A stretch of DNA of 64,000 bases from Desulforamulus reducens MI-1 (GCF_000016165.1 NC_009253.1:3111484-3175483), one strand, 5' to 3'. Shown: positions 27,146 through 36,516, numbered from the stretch's first letter. The notes: generated by a model from the letters alone, not told the origin. Program-made: numbers and translations.

Positions 27146-28303
27146 CTAGTTCTGCAACACCAGACGCCCATTTACAAAAACTTGTTCAACTTGGTGATTT
27201 GGATCAAATATTGGCCTATCAGTGACAATGATATCTGCATCCTTACCTACTTCCAAGGACCCCACACGATCTTCAATTCCCAGCAGTTTTGCCGCATTAA
27301 TTGTGATGGCCCGCAGGGCCTCTTCTTCGGGCAGTCCCCCTTTTACCGCCAGGCCTGCGGATAAGCTAAGATAATGAATTGGTACAACTGGGTGATCTGT
27401 CATAATGGCAAAGGGTACCCCTACTTTATACAAGGCCATTGCCGTCTCCAGGCTTCTGTTCATTAGCTCCACCTTAGCCCGGTTACTAATAATGGGGCCC
27501 ACCACTGCCTTTACACCAGCCTTCGCTATCCAAGGGGCAATTAAGTGACCCTCGGTACAATGTTCTACTATAAGTTGTAAATCAAATTCTTTGGCTATGC
27601 GAATAGCAGTCATGATATCATCTGCCCGGTGGGCATGAACCCGCAGAGGTATTTCGCCCTTTAATACCCGTACCACTGCCTCCATCTTTAAATTACGCTC
27701 TGGAGGTGTAGTATTTTCAGTGGCCGCCCTGGCTACTTTAGCTTGGTAAGTTTGTGCAGCCACCAGGGTTTCTCGAAGCAGGGCTGCAGATGCCATGCGA
27801 GTAACTGGCATTTTATTGCTATTTCCATAAACCCTTTTAGGGTTCTCCCCCAGGGCGCATTTTAGTCCAGCCGGGAAGCGTAAAATCATATCATCCACCA
27901 CAGTGCCCGAGGTCTTCATAACAACCATCTCACCGCCCACAATATTGGCACTGCCAGGTCCCGTTACAACCGTCGTAACGCCACCTGCCAGTGCATCCTG
28001 GAAGCCCAGGTCTGCGGGGTTTACAGCATCGATAGCTCTTAAATGAGGTGTTATAGGATCTGCGGTTTCATTGGTGTCGTCCCCTTCTATACGATAAATC
28101 TCTTCCAAAATACCAACATGGGTGTGTGCATCAATTAACCCAGGTATGATATATTTACCGGTGGCATCGATAATTTCAACCTGCCGGGGCAAATTGATAC
28201 TAGACCCCACATAGGTTATTTTCCCGCCATCTACCAGGACGGTTCCCTTCGGTATCACAGGGCCGTTCATGGTATATACCAAACCATTGATTATAGCAAG
28301 CAT
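27146..28303 (-). CDS. Amidohydrolase, imidazolonepropionase-like
   Basis: A 385-residue metal-dependent hydrolase of the amidohydrolase superfamily (COG1228 type). The metal-binding HxH is in GLIDAHTHVGILEE near residue 62. Further ligands are expected in RVHAHRADDI and VEHCTEG, with the Asp in MTDHPVVPI. The substrate is unknown; relatives act on cyclic amides and peptides. It lies about 27 bp after a class I glutamine amidotransferase-like gene on the same strand, so both may act on one small amide or peptide. The start ATG follows GGAGG. Confidence 0.85.
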   Translation of the reverse strand: MLAIINGLVYTMNGPVIPKGTVLVDGGKITYVGSSINLPRQVEIIDATGKYIIPGLIDAHTHVGILEEIYRIEGDDTNETADPITPHLRAIDAVNPADLGFQDALAGGVTTVVTGPGSANIVGGEMVVMKTSGTVVDDMILRFPAGLKCALGENPKRVYGNSNKMPVTRMASAALLRETLVAAQTYQAKVARAATENTTPPERNLKMEAVVRVLKGEIPLRVHAHRADDIMTAIRIAKEFDLQLIVEHCTEGHLIAPWIAKAGVKAVVGPIISNRAKVELMNRSLETAMALYKVGVPFAIMTDHPVVPIHYLSLSAGLAVKGGLPEEEALRAITINAAKLLGIEDRVGSLEVGKDADIIVTDRPIFDPNHQVEQVFVNGRLVLQN

Positions 28304-28330
28304 TTATTACCCTCCATAATAGTTAACTAG

Positions 28331-29032
28331 TTATTTTTTTGCAGCTTGAACAAACTCTCTAAATAACTGGAAAATAACCGTGTCTTTTTCCCACATGCAT
28401 TCCGGATGACACTGTACTCCCAGAACAAAGGAATGGGTTGTACTCTCCATTCCCTCCACAACACCGTCCACAGACCAGGCACTGACAATAAAACCTTTCC
28501 CCACTGTTCCCACAGCCTGGTGATGATAGGAATTAACAACCATTTTTTTGCCCCAAATCTTTGCTAACCGACTTTCTGGCAAAATGTTGATGGTGTGTGT
28601 ACCATACCACCTAGGTGCTTCCTGGCTATGCTTTACAGGACATTGAACCGTGGCTCCAATATCTTGAAGTATACTGCCTCCGGCAACAATATTGAGCATC
28701 TGAACGCCGCGACAAATGGCCAGTATTGGCAAATCCTGCCCGAGGGCCTGCTTGGTTAAGGTGAACTCAAATTTATCCCTTTCGGGACATATTTCTCCCA
28801 TCTGGGGGTGTGGTTCTTCCCCGAATATAAGAGGGTCAACATCAACACCACCGGACAAAATGAGTCCATCAACCAACTCTAACAGGAAAGGAACCGAGCT
28901 TTCTGGTAGGATACAAGGCAAAACTAAGGGCAAACCTCCGGCAGCTGTCACAGCCTGTATATAATCGCGGCTCAAAAAAGTTCTGCCGGTTTTATCATCA
29001 TAGGAACTGGTAATACCAATAATGGGAATCAT
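28331..29032 (-). CDS. Gamma-glutamyl-gamma-aminobutyrate hydrolase family (class I GATase-like) peptidase
   Basis: A 233-residue peptidase C26 family enzyme, related to PuuD, that cleaves gamma-glutamyl bonds. The nucleophile Cys is in LAICRGVQMLNIVAGG near residue 113. The His-Glu pair is near the C-terminus in LGVQCHPECMWE. The start ATG at 29030-29032 follows GGAGGG. It is upstream of the amidohydrolase gene and probably cotranscribed. The true substrate cannot be told from sequence; gamma-glutamyl-GABA or another gamma-glutamyl amide is likely. Confidence 0.88.
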   Translation of the reverse strand: MIPIIGITSSYDDKTGRTFLSRDYIQAVTAAGGLPLVLPCILPESSVPFLLELVDGLILSGGVDVDPLIFGEEPHPQMGEICPERDKFEFTLTKQALGQDLPILAICRGVQMLNIVAGGSILQDIGATVQCPVKHSQEAPRWYGTHTINILPESRLAKIWGKKMVVNSYHHQAVGTVGKGFIVSAWSVDGVVEGMESTTHSFVLGVQCHPECMWEKDTVIFQLFREFVQAAKK

Positions 29033-29049
29033 AGCTTCCCTCCTTGTGA

Positions 29050-29081
29050 ATTAAAAATACACCCCTCATATGGAGTGTATT
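29050..29081 (-). terminator. Terminator of ndoAI-ndoA
   Basis: AATACACCCC (29056-29065) pairs with GGAGTGTATT (29072-29081) with one G-U pair. On the minus strand it is followed by TTTAATT, 11 bp after the ndoA stop codon. Confidence 0.7.
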
Positions 29082-29091
29082 CATAACCCTG

Positions 29092-29442
29092 CTAGATTTC
29101 CACCAGTCCCAGACTAATTTCAACGGCCCGGTTCACTTTGTTCATGAAATCATTGTTTAAAGAGGATACCTTCTCAAACAGCCTACTTTTATCAATGGTT
29201 CTAAGCTGTTCCAAAAGAACCACAGAATCTTTCTCAAGCCCACTTTCCTTGGCCTGGATTTCAACGTGAGTAGGTAACTTTGCCTTTGCAATTTGGGAGG
29301 TTATGGCAGCAATAATGGTAGTGGGACTGTACTGATTCCCAATATCGTTTTGCAGAATCAACACCGGCCTGATGCCTCCCTGTTCTGAGCCGACCACAGG
29401 GCTGAGGTCAGCGTAAAAAACATCTCCTCGCCGGACTTGCAT
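29092..29442 (-). CDS. ndoA: mRNA interferase EndoA (MazF family toxin)
   Basis: Ribosome-independent endoribonuclease toxin. From the ATG at 29440-29442 ([20 protein letters not shown]) it has 116 residues, the same length as Bacillus subtilis EndoA. Conserved blocks are [40 protein letters not shown] and [14 protein letters not shown]. It lies 7 bp after its antitoxin gene. The open frame extends upstream into the antitoxin gene, but homology starts here. Chromosomal copies of this pair are near-universal in spore-forming Firmicutes. Confidence 0.96.
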   Translation of the reverse strand: MQVRRGDVFYADLSPVVGSEQGGIRPVLILQNDIGNQYSPTTIIAAITSQIAKAKLPTHVEIQAKESGLEKDSVVLLEQLRTIDKSRLFEKVSSLNNDFMNKVNRAVEISLGLVEI

Positions 29443-29449
29443 GAAAGTT

Positions 29450-29725
29450 TTATCCCTCCGCTTTGGCCAGCTCGTAACCACTGGAAACATTTTCAATGCG
29501 CTGGTATTCGATGGCCAGAGCCAGGTTTAATTTAGCCATTTCTAAATAACCTTTTTTCATTTGTTCCCTTAAAAGGCGTCGTTTACGCTCAGCAATATAT
29601 AACTTCATTGCCTCCCTAATAAACTCACTGCGATTGACCCTTTCTTCCTCGACGATATTGTCCACTTCCTCCAGCAGACTGTCGGGTAGGCTAATCATGA
29701 TTCGTTTAATCTGTGCTTGTGACAC
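29450..29725 (-). CDS. ndoAI: Antitoxin EndoAI (ribbon-helix-helix)
   Basis: A 91-residue partner of EndoA. The N-terminal ribbon-helix-helix ([20 protein letters not shown], then [16 protein letters not shown]) dimerises and binds the operon promoter; the C-terminal helix ([19 protein letters not shown]) would block the toxin active site. The start appears to be GTG at 29723-29725. It is the first gene of the pair. Autoregulation is known for the family and not visible here. Confidence 0.92.
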   Translation of the reverse strand: MSQAQIKRIMISLPDSLLEEVDNIVEEERVNRSEFIREAMKLYIAERKRRLLREQMKKGYLEMAKLNLALAIEYQRIENVSSGYELAKAEG

Positions 29726-29789
29726 CTACCGGACCCCCTTGTTCTATACTAAAAGATACATGTTAAATATATACCCAAAACTGGATAAA

Positions 29790-30305
29790 TTATGTCAAAT
29801 CATTATCTGGTGCATCCTTAGCAGCATTGGGACCTCTGCCCAGGCAAATTTTACCTGTACGCACCATTTCCACGATACCATGTCCCTGCAACATACTGCA
29901 GAGAGCATCAATCTTCTCTTCTGTGCCGGTTAACTCAATAACCATGGTCTCACTGTTTACATCAACCACATTGGCCCGGAAAATATCCACAATGTTAACA
30001 ATATCAGCACGATGACCTGGTTCATTGGCCTTTACTTTGATCAAGGCCAATTCTCTGTTAATTGATTCGGAAGCACTCAGTTCATGAATTTTGATGACAT
30101 CCACCAGTTTACTGAGTTGTTTTACGACCTGATAAAGAATATGATCATCACCCTGAACAACCAAAGTAATGCGGGTGATATTGGGATCTTCTGTATAACC
30201 TGCTGCAATACTTTCAATATTAAACATACGCCGACTGATCAGGCCAGAAATTCTCGCTAATACACCGGGCTTATTTAACACTAGGACGGCCAAACTATGT
30301 CTCAC
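29790..30305 (-). CDS. ilvN: Acetolactate synthase small (regulatory) subunit
   Basis: Regulatory subunit of acetohydroxyacid synthase that confers valine feedback inhibition. From the GTG at 30303-30305, after AAGGAGGG, it has 171 residues (then RHSLAVLVLNKPGVLARIS). The N-terminal ACT domain covers about residues 1-80, including RRMFNIESIAAGYTEDPNIT, and the C-terminal domain ends at HGIVEMVRTGKICLGRG. The open frame extends 38 codons upstream without homology. The large subunit gene (ilvB) is not adjacent, and I see no T-box in front. That separation is unusual, as ilvB and ilvN are normally paired. Confidence 0.92.
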   Translation of the reverse strand: MRHSLAVLVLNKPGVLARISGLISRRMFNIESIAAGYTEDPNITRITLVVQGDDHILYQVVKQLSKLVDVIKIHELSASESINRELALIKVKANEPGHRADIVNIVDIFRANVVDVNSETMVIELTGTEEKIDALCSMLQGHGIVEMVRTGKICLGRGPNAAKDAPDNDLT

Positions 30306-30435
30306 TTGATAACCCTCCTTAATCACCAAGGCATCTGATAACTTTTTAGCACCCTCGTTATATCGACCAAGGTTATTCTTTTCTACAAAACCATTCAATA
30401 TCCTTGTATATAATAGCATGCAAATAATGGTATTG

Positions 30436-30810
30436 CTATTCTATAACCTTTGTGCCACAGTTAGGACAGAATTTTCCTTCTTCGGGTAACTGAGTGTTGC
30501 AGGCAGGACATACCGGTGGCTTGGGCATCAATTTATCTATCTGTTCCTTAAAGTTCAGTATATCCTGCTCTACAGCTTGGGTACTTTGGCACAGACGTTC
30601 AATCTCCTCTGCCAGTGCTTCTTCTCCCTTAAACTTTCGATAATAAAGTTCACCTATTGCTTCAATGTTATTAACCATAATTTTCTCCAGTTTACTGATT
30701 TCATAACGCATCTTGGTAACTTCCACCAGTTCACCGGACTTTTTGGTTATTTCCTTTGCTTTCTCCCCAATATCCTTGGCCTTCTCGCTAATGTTTTTAA
30801 TAAATTCCAC
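30436..30810 (-). CDS. Coiled-coil zinc-ribbon protein, unknown function
   Basis: A 124-residue protein with an N-terminal lysine- and glutamate-rich helix (about residues 1-90, likely coiled coil) and a C-terminal zinc ribbon, CPACNTQLPEEGKFCPNCG (CxxC-x12-CxxC). There are no membrane segments. The GTG start at 30808-30810 follows AGGAGG. It lies 16 bp after the acetyltransferase gene and is probably cotranscribed with it. I do not recognise a named family. Confidence 0.75.
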   Translation of the reverse strand: MEFIKNISEKAKDIGEKAKEITKKSGELVEVTKMRYEISKLEKIMVNNIEAIGELYYRKFKGEEALAEEIERLCQSTQAVEQDILNFKEQIDKLMPKPPVCPACNTQLPEEGKFCPNCGTKVIE

Positions 30811-30826
30811 CTTTATCCTCCTCCTT

Positions 30827-31282
30827 TTATTTCAATTCCAGAATGACAGCACTCTCCTCACAGTTGGGAAACTGCGGGCAGTTAACACATTCTTTCCATA
30901 CCTTTTGAGGTAATGACTCTTTATCCGTTAAGTGAAACCCGCATTTCACAAAAAATTCCGGTTTATAAGTTAGGGCAAATACCCTTGGCAAATCAAGTTG
31001 CTTTGCTTCTTTAAGGAAGGTCTCCACCAGGGCCTTCCCTAACCCCTGTCTGAGGTATTCCGGTACAACTGCCAGTGCTCTTATTTCCGCCAAATCACTC
31101 CAGAGCACATGAAGGGATCCTGCGGCCACAACCAGGTTATTCATTTCCACTACAGAAAATTCTCGGATACCTTCATAAAGGGTCGTACGGGCCCGAGCCA
31201 ACATTTTCCCTTCCGTCGCATAATGATTAATGAGTTTATGGATATCTTCAACATCGGATATCTTTGCCTTTCTTATGAGCAC
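30827..31282 (-). CDS. GNAT N-acetyltransferase, short ArgA-like
   Basis: A 151-residue GNAT enzyme. The acetyl-CoA binding motif is VVPEYLRQGLGKALVETFLK near residue 75, preceded by LAEIRALAV. The sequence MLIRKAKISDVEDIHKLINH with the C-terminal KECVNCPQFPNCEESAVILE resembles stand-alone N-acetylglutamate synthase-like proteins, which acetylate glutamate at the start of arginine synthesis. That function is inference; no arg genes are nearby. Three cysteines in the CVNCPQFPNC segment could bind metal. The start is GTG at 31280-31282. Confidence 0.8.
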   Translation of the reverse strand: MLIRKAKISDVEDIHKLINHYATEGKMLARARTTLYEGIREFSVVEMNNLVVAAGSLHVLWSDLAEIRALAVVPEYLRQGLGKALVETFLKEAKQLDLPRVFALTYKPEFFVKCGFHLTDKESLPQKVWKECVNCPQFPNCEESAVILELK

Positions 31283-31468
31283 TGCTACATCTCCTCTAGG
31301 AAAAAGTATATATCAGTATATATAAGATTATATTCGCTATTTTTCATAGATAACCTGCCCGGTTCAACAAAATTCACCTGACCATAGTAATAGTGAGAAA
31401 AAATTTCTCCCGGCAGGAACCGGAAACTAAACCTTTACATAACATGAATCAGGAAGGAGGAAGTTGCT

Positions 31469-31804
31469 TTGTCTGTTATTATTGCTGATCCTATCCCATT
31501 TCATCACCACTTTGTTATCGGACGTACCGCAACTATTAATAATCATTACCATAGTTTTTCTGGGGTTACCGGCCCTGAAATACCATTACCCCATTGTGCT
31601 AATCTAGGGCATGTCCATGAAATATATGTTACTCATTGTTCATTTCTCTACATGCATAATCATCAAATTAAAGGAATAACCGGCCCTCCGATATGGCTTT
31701 CTGAAACTGAACATTATCACATCATTTATGGCTCTACTTACCCTTGTCCTGCAGACAATCATATTCATGATTTCTCCGGTTCTTCTAAAATATTTTGCTT
31801 ATAA
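31469..31804 (+). CDS. YmaF-family histidine-rich protein
   Basis: A 111-residue protein with repeated HxH motifs: PFHHHFVIG, NNHYHSFSGVTG, LGHVHEIYVTH, YMHNHQIKGITG, EHYHIIYGST and NHIHDFSGSS. The spacing is typical of the YmaF family, whose function is unknown; metal binding is plausible from the histidines. The start is TTG at 31469, 8 nt after AGGAAGGAGG. A second YmaF protein is at 51810-52181. No signal peptide is seen. It is a single-gene unit, with a shared terminator against the rhomboid gene. Confidence 0.82.
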   Translation: MSVIIADPIPFHHHFVIGRTATINNHYHSFSGVTGPEIPLPHCANLGHVHEIYVTHCSFLYMHNHQIKGITGPPIWLSETEHYHIIYGSTYPCPADNHIHDFSGSSKIFCL

Positions 31805-31805
31805 T

Positions 31806-31838
31806 AACCCTGCCGTTTTTTAGCGACAGGGTTTTCTT
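31806..31838. terminator. Bidirectional terminator, ymaF-type gene / rhomboid gene
   Basis: AACCCTG (31806-31812) pairs with CAGGGTT (31827-31833), with inner C-G pairs, and T-rich sequence follows on the plus strand. It serves convergent genes. Confidence 0.65.
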
Positions 31839-31845
31839 ATGAGTA

Positions 31846-32493
31846 TTAATAGCGATATTTTTGAAAGAATTTTACCAGGAGGGCGCCCGCTGCAAAACCG
31901 CCGATATGAGCCAGAAAAGCCACTGATTGTGCTCCCTGAATACTAAAAGTTTGGTTAACAACCTGTAACAGAAACCAAAAACCTAAAAAATAAAGGGCCG
32001 GTATATGAATGATCTGGATAAAAACAAAAATGGGGATAAGAGTAAGTACTCTGGCGTGGGGGAATAAAACAAAGTACCCACCCAATACACCAGCAATGGC
32101 GCCACTGGCACCAATCAACGGCGAAGTGGAGGTAGGATCTGAGAAAACGTGGGCCAGGGTTGCGGAATAACCAGTAATCAAATAAAACAATAAAAATCGC
32201 AACTTACCCATACGGTCTTCAACATTGTCCCCAAAGATCCACAGGTACAACATATTACCCAGGAAATGCATCCAACTACCGTGTAAAAACATGGCCGTAG
32301 TCATGAAGAAAAACTGACCAAGCAATCCATATTTGAATATTTCAGCCGGCGTAACACCCAGGGCAAAGATCAGATTATCCATATAAGGACCGAGAGATTG
32401 CTCATACAACCAGGCAAAGGTATTCAGCAAAATCAGGATTATCGTAACAAGGGGAAATCTTCTCGAAGGAATATTGTCCTTTAACGGGATCAC
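31846..32493 (-). CDS. Rhomboid-family intramembrane serine protease
   Basis: A 215-residue inner-membrane protease with about six hydrophobic segments. The catalytic Ser is in GASGAIAGVLGGYFV near residue 127 and the His is in LAHIGGFAAGALLV near residue 195. The conserved HFLGNMLYLWIFGDNVED precedes them. No extra domains are present. The substrate is unknown. The gene is monocistronic, followed by the terminator shared with the upstream convergent gene. Confidence 0.93.
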   Translation of the reverse strand: MIPLKDNIPSRRFPLVTIILILLNTFAWLYEQSLGPYMDNLIFALGVTPAEIFKYGLLGQFFFMTTAMFLHGSWMHFLGNMLYLWIFGDNVEDRMGKLRFLLFYLITGYSATLAHVFSDPTSTSPLIGASGAIAGVLGGYFVLFPHARVLTLIPIFVFIQIIHIPALYFLGFWFLLQVVNQTFSIQGAQSVAFLAHIGGFAAGALLVKFFQKYRY

Positions 32494-32579
32494 AACAGGA
32501 TACCTCCAGCACTTTTTGATTATTATATATCAATTTATGGTTTGAGTTATTACAATGTTATTACTATTTCTCAATATGC

Positions 32580-32611
32580 CAAAGAAGACCCGCAGTTCTC
32601 ACTGCGGGTCT
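32580..32611 (-). terminator. Terminator after the 110-residue hypothetical gene
   Basis: AGACCCGCAG (32586-32595) and CTGCGGGTCT (32602-32611) form a perfect 10-bp stem with a 6-nt loop, followed on the minus strand by TCTTT. Confidence 0.75.
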
Positions 32612-32614
32612 CTG

Positions 32615-32947
32615 TTAATGCTTAGGGCAGGGGTTTAGCGGGTTAAACTCCTTCATATACTTTGGTTCTACTTCCCTCCAGGATTCACCAATGGGTTCCA
32701 AATACAGCTCTCCCATTCTTTGAACTTCCCTTTTAAAGTCTTCTGGGGTACCTTCTCCTTCCACCAGGTTTTCCATATTTTGATTGGCATCTTCAGAGAA
32801 GATTTTATAAGATATTTTACCCGTTGCCGTTTCCAGTTTAGAGAAGGCCTTGAGGCGTTTGCCATCCATATCTCCAACCAAAATTTTATGCACTTCCTCG
32901 CCTGGTGTTTTATAAACGTAAATATCTTGTTCTGGCAAACGTTGCAT
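32615..32947 (-). CDS. Conserved-looking hypothetical protein, 110 residues
   Basis: A small soluble protein with no membrane segment or cysteine cluster (one Cys near the C-terminus). It reads MQRLPEQDIYVYKTPGEEVH, then LVGDMDGKRLKAFSKLETAT, and ends NPLNPCPKH. The ATG at 32945-32947 is 8 nt after GGGGG; a GTG three codons earlier is possible. Strong terminators bound it and it stands alone. I do not recognise the family and assign no function. Confidence 0.6.
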   Translation of the reverse strand: MQRLPEQDIYVYKTPGEEVHKILVGDMDGKRLKAFSKLETATGKISYKIFSEDANQNMENLVEGEGTPEDFKREVQRMGELYLEPIGESWREVEPKYMKEFNPLNPCPKH

Positions 32948-33055
32948 GATATTCACCCCCGTTTCTTTTTGTCACTATCATTTTAGTTTATCATACCGCC
33001 CTGGGGCTTTGCTCATTCTCAATATTTGTTATGAATAAACTTTGTATAAAGTCCT

Positions 33056-34489
33056 TTAGATAATAAATTCCTTCTTTTTTTCAGGTCGGCCTTCCAACTC
33101 CTGTTTCTTTGCTTCATAGCCCGGCCTGCCAAGCAATGCATACGTAGCATTTTTACCTTCTTCCACACCCGGCTGATCAAAGGCATTGATATTTAGAAGT
33201 TCCCCAGTAAAGGCCGTTTCTATCTCCAACAACTGGATAAGCTGTCCAATGGTAAAGGCATTAATTTCCGGCAATATAATAGTCATATTCAAACGGTGGG
33301 CCTTCATTAACGCGTATTCTGTGGCCATTTGTTCTGCTGTGATGAGATCTCCCAGACTGTGCCCCCCTAAAAAGGAGATTCCCGGTATATGATTAAAGAC
33401 TTTGGGTATAGCAACCTCCTGGCGGTAACGGCTGACACCCAAAAAGGTAACAACTTTATCAAAGGGTCCCTCAACATATAACTGAACCTGTGAATGTTGA
33501 TCGGTGGTTCCCAAGGCTTTAACGGGTGTTTGACCGACAAATACTTCTTCTCCTGTAAGACTTTTACGCTTACCAAGGCTTTCTGCCCATAGCTGGGCAT
33601 ACCAATCAGCAAAGTACTTCAAGGCATCCGTATAGGGCATCATCACAGATACGTTCTTTCCCCGTTCCATGGCCAGATACTGCAGGGTTGACCGTATATA
33701 GGCTGGATTCCGGTAAACATCCGCTTCTTCACAGAGTTGATCCATATAGGCTGCCCCGGCCAATAATTCGGTAATATCGATGCCACATACAGCTGCAGGC
33801 AATAATCCCACCGGACATAGTTCTGAGAAACGTCCCCCTACACCCTGGGGTATAATAAAGGTTTTATAGCCTTCTTCCTGGGCTATTTTAATAAGGTTTC
33901 CCTTCTCGGCATCAGTGGTAGCGATCATATTTTTGGCATAGGTGTTCCCCAGTTTATCACGGAGTAGCTGGTAAACAATCATGAATTGTGCCATGGTCTC
34001 CGAGGTGCTGCCTGATTTACTAATGACATTAAACACCGTCTTCTTGGGGTCAATCACATCAAACAAAGCAGCAACCCGCTCCGGGTCCACGTTGTCTAAA
34101 ACATAGAGTCTGGGGCCACCACGTTTTTCTGTGGCTAATTCATTATAATGCAGGTGATTAAGGGCCGTTTGTACTGCCAACGGCCCCAGGGCAGAGCCGC
34201 CAATGCCCAGAACAACAAAGTTTTCACACCAGGTGCGTAATTCTTGGGCTGTTTCCAAAATATCCTTTATCACATCTGCTTGCTCAAAGGGAAGTTTTCT
34301 CCAGTCCATTTCGCCGGCGGCTCTTTTCTCCTTCATGTTTTGATGTGCCTCTGATATCTTGACCGCCAGGGCATCAATATCCTCCTTAGAAAAACCTTCC
34401 ACCGGGCCAGCAAAGCCTTTCATCATATTATTAAAATCAACCTTTAACTTCATTTCTTCCTGCCAGTGGGGTTGTTGGTATCTGTTCAT
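33056..34489 (-). CDS. pgi: Glucose-6-phosphate isomerase
   Basis: Interconverts glucose-6-phosphate and fructose-6-phosphate in glycolysis and gluconeogenesis. The protein has 477 residues, within the short bacterial range. Motifs are VLGIGGSALGPLAVQTAL near residue 98, VISKSGSTSETMAQFMI, IPQGVGGRFSELCPVGLLPA, and the C-terminal NINAFDQPGVEEGKN. The ATG at 34487-34489 follows AGGAGG. It is monocistronic, just upstream (on the minus strand) of an IS-disrupted chemoreceptor locus. Confidence 0.96.
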   Translation of the reverse strand: MNRYQQPHWQEEMKLKVDFNNMMKGFAGPVEGFSKEDIDALAVKISEAHQNMKEKRAAGEMDWRKLPFEQADVIKDILETAQELRTWCENFVVLGIGGSALGPLAVQTALNHLHYNELATEKRGGPRLYVLDNVDPERVAALFDVIDPKKTVFNVISKSGSTSETMAQFMIVYQLLRDKLGNTYAKNMIATTDAEKGNLIKIAQEEGYKTFIIPQGVGGRFSELCPVGLLPAAVCGIDITELLAGAAYMDQLCEEADVYRNPAYIRSTLQYLAMERGKNVSVMMPYTDALKYFADWYAQLWAESLGKRKSLTGEEVFVGQTPVKALGTTDQHSQVQLYVEGPFDKVVTFLGVSRYRQEVAIPKVFNHIPGISFLGGHSLGDLITAEQMATEYALMKAHRLNMTIILPEINAFTIGQLIQLLEIETAFTGELLNINAFDQPGVEEGKNATYALLGRPGYEAKKQELEGRPEKKKEFII

Positions 34490-34698
34490 TCATAACCTCC
34501 TCTAGAAAGTGCTCCCTATATAATACCATTATATTCCATTAATTCCTGCTAAGAAATTATCGTTAGTTTGCCCCTTTTTTGGACAAAAATCAATATATTG
34601 TTTGCAATATTCGACCAAAAATATAAATTTTTGTGCTATTATGTAAAATAATACAATTATATATTAGAGGTGCTCACCATGAATCTTAAACTTGAAAT

Positions 34699-36516
34699 CG
34701 GAAAGTAGCTTCCCGAGCTTGACTTAATCCCTCAAATAACCAAATTTTAGGGCATTAAACCACTGTTTTTATGGTCTCTGAAATTCTTGGCGTCTGGAAT
34801 ATGGTATTACTCCTAAGTACCCCAATAAAGGCTAGGTTTTAGGGTACAGTTAATAAGACCCCTTTTGGGGGATCAGTGACACCAGATATTTAGGTCGTCC
34901 GATGTTTGTTTAACCGGAACTTACTGCAACCCATGCCTGTGTGCAGAGAAATTCTTGTAGTTTTTCCTTGGCATTTTTCAAAACCTTTTGTAGCCAGGGA
35001 TTAGGGGCTAACTTTATATGGCGGTAACGGTCGTTGCCTACAATGTTCCCAGGTACATTCAGTATTTTGCGGCGGATAGTTGGCACTTCAGCACGACTGT
35101 CTTTGCCATCCAATAAGACCAAGCGAAACCAGTTGAGAATGTTATACGATAATACTTTGAGCCACATAAAGGCTATATTTCGATCCAACTCTGCCTGACT
35201 CATTTTTTCAAAGCCTAGACCAACCTTGAGTTCATCAATTTTGTTTTCAATATTGCAACGCTTATTGTATTGGTGCCATACCTCCTCTGGGTTGTACTCG
35301 TCGCTAGAAGTAATTATCACTTGGTAATCAAATGTCTTTAGGTCAAAGTTAAGTTGCTCACCAGATACCTTTGGTTCTTGAGTTTCACGGATAAATACAA
35401 ACCTGCGGGCTTTGGACCATTTAGGCAATGGAAGAGTAATTTCTGCTGCAGCGTAGTGGTTGCTCAAAGGCTGCCATCGTTCCTGATCATCAAGGTATTT
35501 AATGACTTTTTTCATATTACTGGTGAGCTTAGCCTTACAAATATACTCAATGCCCTGTTCTTCCAGGTAGGCGAAGTTATCTTCATCAAAAAAACCTTTA
35601 TCCATGCGTATGCCTTTTACGAGGATATTCTGGTTGGCTAAGATCTCTAGTGTCTCTTTAAGAAACTCCATAAATTGGCCGTTACTGGCGACATTCCCAC
35701 TATATAAGCCAGCATTGACCAGTTCGCAAGTTCCGGAGATAAACGCTACTTTTACTTTGTAGGAAGGTCGCCCGTGATACCGGGGATTGTAACCGACTTT
35801 TGATCCCTCCTGTTTACCGAAAACAGTGAGGACACTGTCGTCAATATCCAGCCAGACTTCGCGGGATTGGTCGCATTTGGCCTTTAAGGATAACAGTTCC
35901 TGATTCACCAGAGACAATTGGTCTAATGCCTCCTGCTCACATATAAGAGATACAAAGTTTCGCAAGGTGCTCTCGTCAGGCACTTGTGTTACTTCCTTAA
36001 TTTTCTGGTACCCAGGATCAGTTTGTAGAGCATTCATATGAGAAAACCGCAATAATCCCAATGAGAGGGCATCAATGATCGTATCCAACAACTCTGTATC
36101 AGAGTATTTACAGTTATGATGCCGCTTAAGAGAGACCCGTTTAAGCATACCGGGTAAATCAACAGCCTTCTTAAAAGCCTCTAGTATACCAAAACTTCCA
36201 TAAGCGGTTACAGACGAATTGTCAAACCTAAGCGGAAGATCGCTTTTGCTAGTCTGGTGTTGTAGGGAATTTAATTTCTTTTGGTATTTGCGTTCCAAGT
36301 TACGTCGTTGTTGACGGGACATAGTTTCAAGTTGATTTGTGGTAATAAGTTGTGATACCATCATTTTAGAGGGTCACCATCCTTTGGAATGATTTGGTTT
36401 GGTCACTAAAACATTTCCAGCTAAGGAGTGGTGTACCCTTTTTTTTGCTAAAATTTTTACACGTAAAAATGACTTTGAAGCCTTGACGTTAGAGGATTTC
36501 TAAAAGTTACTTTCCG
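34699..36516 (-). mobile_element. IS1380-family insertion sequence, 1.8 kb
   Basis: The ends are imperfect inverted repeats: CGGAAAGTAGCTT (34699-34711) and the reverse complement of 36504-36516, CGGAAAGTAACTT. AAT (or AATC, counted with the adjoining C) is duplicated at 34696-34698 and 36517-36519. The single transposase gene reads leftward and looks complete. The length agrees with the family. A GACCCCTTTTGGGGGATC hairpin lies near the left end. The sharp boundaries and intact transposase suggest a fairly recent insertion. Confidence 0.85.
34910..36364 (-). CDS. IS1380-family DDE transposase
   Basis: A 484-residue transposase filling most of the element. The likely catalytic acidic residues are in WLDIDDSVLTVFGKQEG (about residue 170), GIRMDKGFFDEDNF (about 255) and CNIENKIDELKVG (about 385). 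A basic N-terminus (MSRQQRRNLERKYQKKLN) probably binds DNA. The best start may be this ATG, 13 residues into the frame, but the upstream Met at 36364 is also possible. No frameshift or internal stop is present, so it may be active. Confidence 0.92.
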   Translation of the reverse strand: MMVSQLITTNQLETMSRQQRRNLERKYQKKLNSLQHQTSKSDLPLRFDNSSVTAYGSFGILEAFKKAVDLPGMLKRVSLKRHHNCKYSDTELLDTIIDALSLGLLRFSHMNALQTDPGYQKIKEVTQVPDESTLRNFVSLICEQEALDQLSLVNQELLSLKAKCDQSREVWLDIDDSVLTVFGKQEGSKVGYNPRYHGRPSYKVKVAFISGTCELVNAGLYSGNVASNGQFMEFLKETLEILANQNILVKGIRMDKGFFDEDNFAYLEEQGIEYICKAKLTSNMKKVIKYLDDQERWQPLSNHYAAAEITLPLPKWSKARRFVFIRETQEPKVSGEQLNFDLKTFDYQVIITSSDEYNPEEVWHQYNKRCNIENKIDELKVGLGFEKMSQAELDRNIAFMWLKVLSYNILNWFRLVLLDGKDSRAEVPTIRRKILNVPGNIVGNDRYRHIKLAPNPWLQKVLKNAKEKLQEFLCTQAWVAVSSG

